Source: an uncultured Deinococcales bacterium (GTDB lineage: Bacteria > Deinococcota > Deinococci > Deinococcales > Trueperaceae). From it: a DNA stretch of 7,963 nt. The notes beneath the pieces were generated by a model. It searched no databases. It saw nothing but the letters and a program-made list of their open reading frames with translations, and was not told the origin of the DNA. Numbering within the stretch: the stretch's first letter is position 1; the number at the start of each line of letters is the position of its first letter. Shown here piece by piece: positions 5,870 through 7,963 of this stretch. Where the stretch lies: assembly GCA_937934635.1 (NCBI GenBank), contig CALGZD010000079.1, forward strand, positions 1-7,963, given 5' to 3'. The translations under genes were made by a program, and so were the position numbers.

Positions 5870-5902
5870 AGGCTCAGTTTCAAACACTGAGCCTGTTTTT
5901 TT
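5870..5902 (+). terminator. Intrinsic terminator after DsbA-like paralog 2
   Basis: A perfect 9-bp stem AGGCTCAGT/ACTGAGCCT (5870-5878, 5886-5894) has a 7-base loop and is followed by G and seven T (5896-5902). It lies 22 bases after the stop codon. Confidence 0.95.
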
Positions 5903-5960
5903 AGCTCAATATATTCCAATTACAGAGGTGCGTCCGAAATTTAAGGGGTAGCTTAGGATA

Positions 5961-6083
5961 TAGTAAGTATAAAGATATTTTTGTAGCGAAGCGGAAAAAA
6001 TTCTAAGGTGTGTCTGCATCGAATATTCAAAGGATTTTTATCTCAAGCTAACTATTCCTCTCTCTATATATGCAGACACACCC
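5961..6083. repeat. Dispersed intergenic repeat, copy 3, with perfect closing stem
   Basis: It contains the full core TTTTTGTAGCGAAGCGGAAA and TTCTAAGG, then a perfect 13-bp stem: GGTGTGTCTGCAT (6007-6019) pairs with ATGCAGACACACC (6070-6082) around a 50-base loop. The loop shares TATCTCAAGCT with copy 1. On the minus strand the stem is followed by TTAGAATTTTTT. Confidence 0.85.
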
Positions 6084-6090
6084 CAGTTAC

Positions 6091-6115
6091 AGATGCATAA
6101 CGCATATCTGCATCT
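6091..6115. repeat. Small inverted repeat beside repeat copy 3
   Basis: AGATGCA (6091-6097) and TGCATCT (6109-6115) form a 7-bp stem with an 11-base loop. Its right arm repeats TCTGCATC, also found in the left arm of copy 3. This and copy 3, the terminator and the lspA promoter fill the 373-base spacer 5848-6220; nothing else is evident there. Confidence 0.5.
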
Positions 6116-6147
6116 AATCTCTAAACTAAAGGCAAAGGGTTTGGCAC

Positions 6148-6177
6148 TTTAGAAACTAGCAAAAAGCTGTGTATAAT
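6148..6177 (+). promoter_or_regulatory. Probable lspA promoter
   Basis: A consensus -10 TATAAT (6172-6177) lies 18 bases after a moderate -35 TTTAGA (6148-6153). The predicted leader is about 37 bases and has no Shine-Dalgarno sequence. A TACACT (6202-6207) closer to the start is a weaker alternative. Confidence 0.6.
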
Positions 6178-6220
6178 ACCTTTCAATTACTTAACAAGCG
6201 TTACACTAAAACATTCAACC

Positions 6221-6784
6221 ATGATATATATTCTCGTTCCTTTACTGATTATCGCTGACCAACTTACAAAAATTTGGTCTTTTAACAAATTTTATACCTC
6301 TAGCGCACCCGACCAATACGTCGGTCTTGGCTTTTACTTCACTGCCGTTAAAAATACTGGCGCAGCCTTTGGCATTCTTCAAGACAACACGCTAGCTTTA
6401 GGTATTCTCTCGTTGCTGGTCTCTGCTTTCTTGATTCTCTTTTTAGTACGTAACCACAACAACCTAAACCGTATTTCGCATTTTGCACTCGTACTCATTT
6501 TGTCTGGCGCAATTGGCAACATGATTGACAGGTTGTACCTTGGCTATGTCAGAGACTTTATTCACTTCAGCATTCCAAATTTTAGCTTTGCCGTATTTAA
6601 CGTGGCAGATAGCTGCGTGGTCATTGGTGCTATATTGCTTTTCTTAGCCAATTTGCGACCAAGTAAAGAGTTGCAATCGAGCACAACAGAAGTTGCTGAA
6701 GCAGAAATTCAAGAAACACCTATGCAGGCGTTCTCAACGGGTGAAACACATCCAGTGACTCAGCCTGACGAAGCTAGACTGTAG
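6221..6784 (+). CDS. lspA: Lipoprotein signal peptidase (signal peptidase II)
   Basis: The 187-residue inner-membrane aspartyl protease cleaves signal peptides from diacylglyceryl-modified prolipoproteins. Four membrane segments are evident (about 2-18, 57-76, 85-102, 125-145). Family motifs are complete: ADQLTK with D13, KNTGAAFG (44-51), GNMIDR (99-104), the catalytic D112 in GYVRDFIHF and the catalytic D130 in FNVADS. The protein ends in a hydrophilic, Glu/Thr-rich tail of about 40 residues (148-187) beyond the usual end of the family. No ribosome site precedes the ATG. The gene is not next to ileS, the common partner in proteobacteria. A strong terminator follows, so it looks monocistronic. 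Confidence 0.96.
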   Translation: MIYILVPLLIIADQLTKIWSFNKFYTSSAPDQYVGLGFYFTAVKNTGAAFGILQDNTLALGILSLLVSAFLILFLVRNHNNLNRISHFALVLILSGAIGNMIDRLYLGYVRDFIHFSIPNFSFAVFNVADSCVVIGAILLFLANLRPSKELQSSTTEVAEAEIQETPMQAFSTGETHPVTQPDEARL

Positions 6785-6820
6785 CGAATAATCAACATTA
6801 TCAAAACTCAGGCAAATTTT

Positions 6821-6851
6821 AGGACATCCAATATGCGGATGTCCTTTTTTT
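6821..6851 (+). terminator. Intrinsic terminator after lspA
   Basis: A perfect 9-bp stem AGGACATCC/GGATGTCCT (6821-6829, 6837-6845) has a 7-base loop and continues into a T-run to 6851. Confidence 0.95.
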
Positions 6852-6879
6852 GATGTAGCTATTTTCAAATACGAGAATG

Positions 6880-6901
6880 CACTGACATTACACTGACATT
6901 A
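6880..6901. repeat. 11-bp tandem duplication containing the allE -35
   Basis: CACTGACATTA occurs at 6880-6890 and 6891-6901. Each copy has a CTGACA; only the first is properly spaced from the -10 TATAAA. Confidence 0.95.
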
Positions 6902-6911
6902 GGTCTATAAA
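6882..6911 (+). promoter_or_regulatory. allE promoter, predicted leaderless or nearly so
   Basis: CTGACA (6882-6887), an 18-base spacer and TATAAA (6906-6911) are followed seven bases later by the ATG at 6919. No useful Shine-Dalgarno sequence fits in that space. Confidence 0.5.
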
Positions 6912-6918
6912 ACATTAT

Positions 6919-7704
6919 ATGCTTTATGTCATGTCCAGAAACATCGCATTTCCACACTTAGGCGAAAGCCGCACAAAAGTCAAAAGAAATCATGCCTTCA
7001 TCTCTCCAGATGGTCATGTCCAAACTACTTTGCCAAACTGGCAAAAAGCCATGGTCACTATTTTGGTTAGTCCTCAGATGGGCGCACGCTTCACACAGTA
7101 TTTAGTTGATTGCAGTCGAGGCAGTACTGGCTCAGCACCTCTTGCAGGTATAGAACGCTTTGTATTCGTTACCAGTGGTAGCGTAACTTTAGAGATAGGC
7201 AAGAAAAAACATGTTTTAGAAGACTATGGCTATGCTCTTATTCCAGCAGATACTGAACATAAAATTTCTTCAAAGGGTAAAAGTCAAATCAATATTTTTG
7301 AAAGACGCTATATACCTATCGAAGGTCATGAAAAACCAAAACTTGTAATTGGTAACGAAAAGAAACTTAAGGGCGAAGCTTTCTTAGGCGATGAAGGACT
7401 TATCTGCCGAAAACTACTACCTGAAGAACTAGGCTTTGATATAGCAGTCAATACTATGAGCTTTGAACCTGGCACACCCCTACCTTTTGTAGAAACACAT
7501 ATTATGGAGCACGGTATGCTCATGCTTGAAGGTGGCGGTGTCTATCGACTTGATGATGACTGGTATCCAATCCATCAAGGTGATAACCTCTGGATGGGTC
7601 CATACTGTCCACAGTGGTTTGGTTGTTTGGGTAAAGTACCTGCAAAGTATTTACTCTATAAAGAAGCAAACCGTGACCCAGATTCACATGCAAAACTGAG
7701 CTAA
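6919..7704 (+). CDS. allE: (S)-ureidoglycine aminohydrolase
   Basis: A 261-residue bicupin, the same length as E. coli AllE (YlbA). The enzyme releases ammonia from (S)-ureidoglycine, made from allantoate, giving (S)-ureidoglycolate in purine-ureide breakdown in the cytosol. The sequence shows the first cupin (about 47-125), the linker FERRYIPIEGHEKP (127-140) and the second cupin with ETHIMEHG. E192, H194, H198 and Q232 match the manganese ligands known from the family, and RDPD closes the protein as in E. coli. The start at 6919 fits the promoter; ATG 6931 (M5) is an alternative. Convergent to it is an Ldh_2 dehydrogenase gene, possibly the next pathway step. No allantoinase or allantoate amidohydrolase is in the window. 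Confidence 0.92.
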   Translation: MLYVMSRNIAFPHLGESRTKVKRNHAFISPDGHVQTTLPNWQKAMVTILVSPQMGARFTQYLVDCSRGSTGSAPLAGIERFVFVTSGSVTLEIGKKKHVLEDYGYALIPADTEHKISSKGKSQINIFERRYIPIEGHEKPKLVIGNEKKLKGEAFLGDEGLICRKLLPEELGFDIAVNTMSFEPGTPLPFVETHIMEHGMLMLEGGGVYRLDDDWYPIHQGDNLWMGPYCPQWFGCLGKVPAKYLLYKEANRDPDSHAKLS

Positions 7705-7722
7705 AATTTTTTTGTTTCCTAC

Positions 7723-7783
7723 ATGGTGGGCAAAGCCACCCCCTACTTCTATAACAATTGTAGGGTGCGGCTTTGCCCACCAT
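7723..7783. repeat. Inverted pair of REP-type elements
   Basis: The left arm (7723-7746) and right arm (7760-7783) are inverted copies matching at 22 of 24 positions, separated by 13 bases. Each arm is itself a small hairpin (GGTGGGC-AAA-GCC type), and each carries GTAG at its inner end, the signature of REP sequences mobilised by RAYT (TnpA-REP) transposases. The long stem, followed by CTTTTG, may also end transcription of allE and of the convergent gene. Confidence 0.8.
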
Positions 7784-7802
7784 CTTTTGTATTTTGTGAA
7801 TG

Positions 7803-7826
7803 ATGATGGGCACAGCACCATCCTAC
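7803..7826 (-). repeat. Single divergent REP-type element over a stop codon
   Basis: On the minus strand it starts GTAG and then folds as GATGG-TGC-TGT-GCCCATC. It matches the left arm of the neighbouring pair at 18 of 24 positions. One change is compensatory: A-T replaces a G-C pair in the stem. Its GTAG (7826-7823) contains the TAG stop of the Ldh_2 gene. Confidence 0.7.
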
Positions 7827-7963
7827 GCAATGATACTATCGATTTCTTCTGTTGATACCCCAACAGTACCAGCAGCAGCAACAATACCAGCCCATGCTGC
7901 TTCTGCTAACGGCACACCATTTTCCTTACGCTCTTTTGTCGTTGCTCTTTCTGGTTCACCTGC
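7823..7963 (-). CDS. C-terminal end of Ldh_2-family dehydrogenase (partial)
   Basis: The last 46 codons of a minus-strand gene that enters from the right edge. The peptide starts AGEPERATTKERKENGVPLA and continues with a helix containing W24, ending IDSIIA. The GEPE...R...NGVPL...W pattern is the characteristic tail of the malate/L-lactate/ureidoglycolate dehydrogenase (Ldh_2) family of NAD(P)-dependent oxidoreductases. Next to allE, ureidoglycolate dehydrogenase (AllD), which oxidises ureidoglycolate to oxalurate, is the most attractive assignment, but the catalytic part is outside the window, so malate or another 2-hydroxyacid dehydrogenase remains possible. The TAG stop lies within a REP-type element. 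Confidence 0.72.
   Translation of the reverse strand, partial: AGEPERATTKERKENGVPLAEAAWAGIVAAAGTVGVSTEEIDSIIA

Noticed and set aside
2425..5937. GGTGCGTCC shared by the spacers at 2425-2433 and 5929-5937
   Set aside because: Only nine bases match and the flanks do not align, so it may be chance.
7520..7884. Two minus-strand ORFs (7520-7813 and 7684-7884)
   Set aside because: They run through the REP hairpins and, in part, antisense to allE. The true minus-strand frame here is the Ldh_2 end stopping at 7823.
1..7963. CRISPR array, tRNA or rRNA gene, integrase or transposase, phage or defence system
   Set aside because: I saw no spaced direct repeats of CRISPR type, no tRNA cloverleaf or rRNA sequence, and no gene of these families in any frame.

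Overview
The window is an A+T-rich bacterial chromosomal segment. It holds nine complete protein genes, the C-terminal end of a tenth, and long, repeat-laden intergenic spacers. No phage, plasmid or transposase gene is visible. The lineage is uncertain. Several starts have no Shine-Dalgarno sequence but a -10 hexamer six or seven bases ahead of the ATG, which predicts leaderless mRNAs. Together with an Rrf2 protein beginning MWVST and an lspA not next to ileS, this is compatible with a Deinococcota-like organism, but the base composition is unusual for that phylum and the REP hairpins near the right end would also fit a gammaproteobacterium. I treat the lineage as open.

Left block (minus strand, 73-2320): two tandem clpS paralogs, then an Rrf2 regulator followed after 12 bases by a GNAT acetyltransferase. 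The clpS genes encode N-degron adaptors for the ClpAP/ClpCP protease. Their substrate-pocket residues differ, which suggests two substrate classes. A strong minus-strand terminator at 1201-1232 separates clpS from the rrf2-GNAT operon. A possible sRNA ends at the same terminator.

Middle and right block (plus strand, 2604-7704): a YbaK-type aminoacyl-tRNA deacylase, two paralogous exported DsbA-like thiol oxidoreductases sharing an unrecognised N-terminal domain, lipoprotein signal peptidase LspA, and (S)-ureidoglycine aminohydrolase AllE. Both DsbA-like genes and lspA end in clear intrinsic terminators, so most genes here are probably single transcription units. Convergent to allE is the end of an Ldh_2-family dehydrogenase gene, possibly ureidoglycolate dehydrogenase. 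Those two would form consecutive steps of ureide breakdown.

The non-coding DNA is the most unusual part. A dispersed repeat of about 130 bp occurs three times (1811-1960, 3091-3230, 5961-6083), always in the same orientation. Two copies close with 12-13 bp stems that differ in sequence but keep pairing. At least eight perfect or near-perfect short tandem duplications (11-16 bp units) are scattered through spacers, over both clpS stop codons and once in frame in a coding region. Near the right end lie three REP-type hairpins with the GTAG signature, one of which supplies the stop codon of the Ldh_2 gene.
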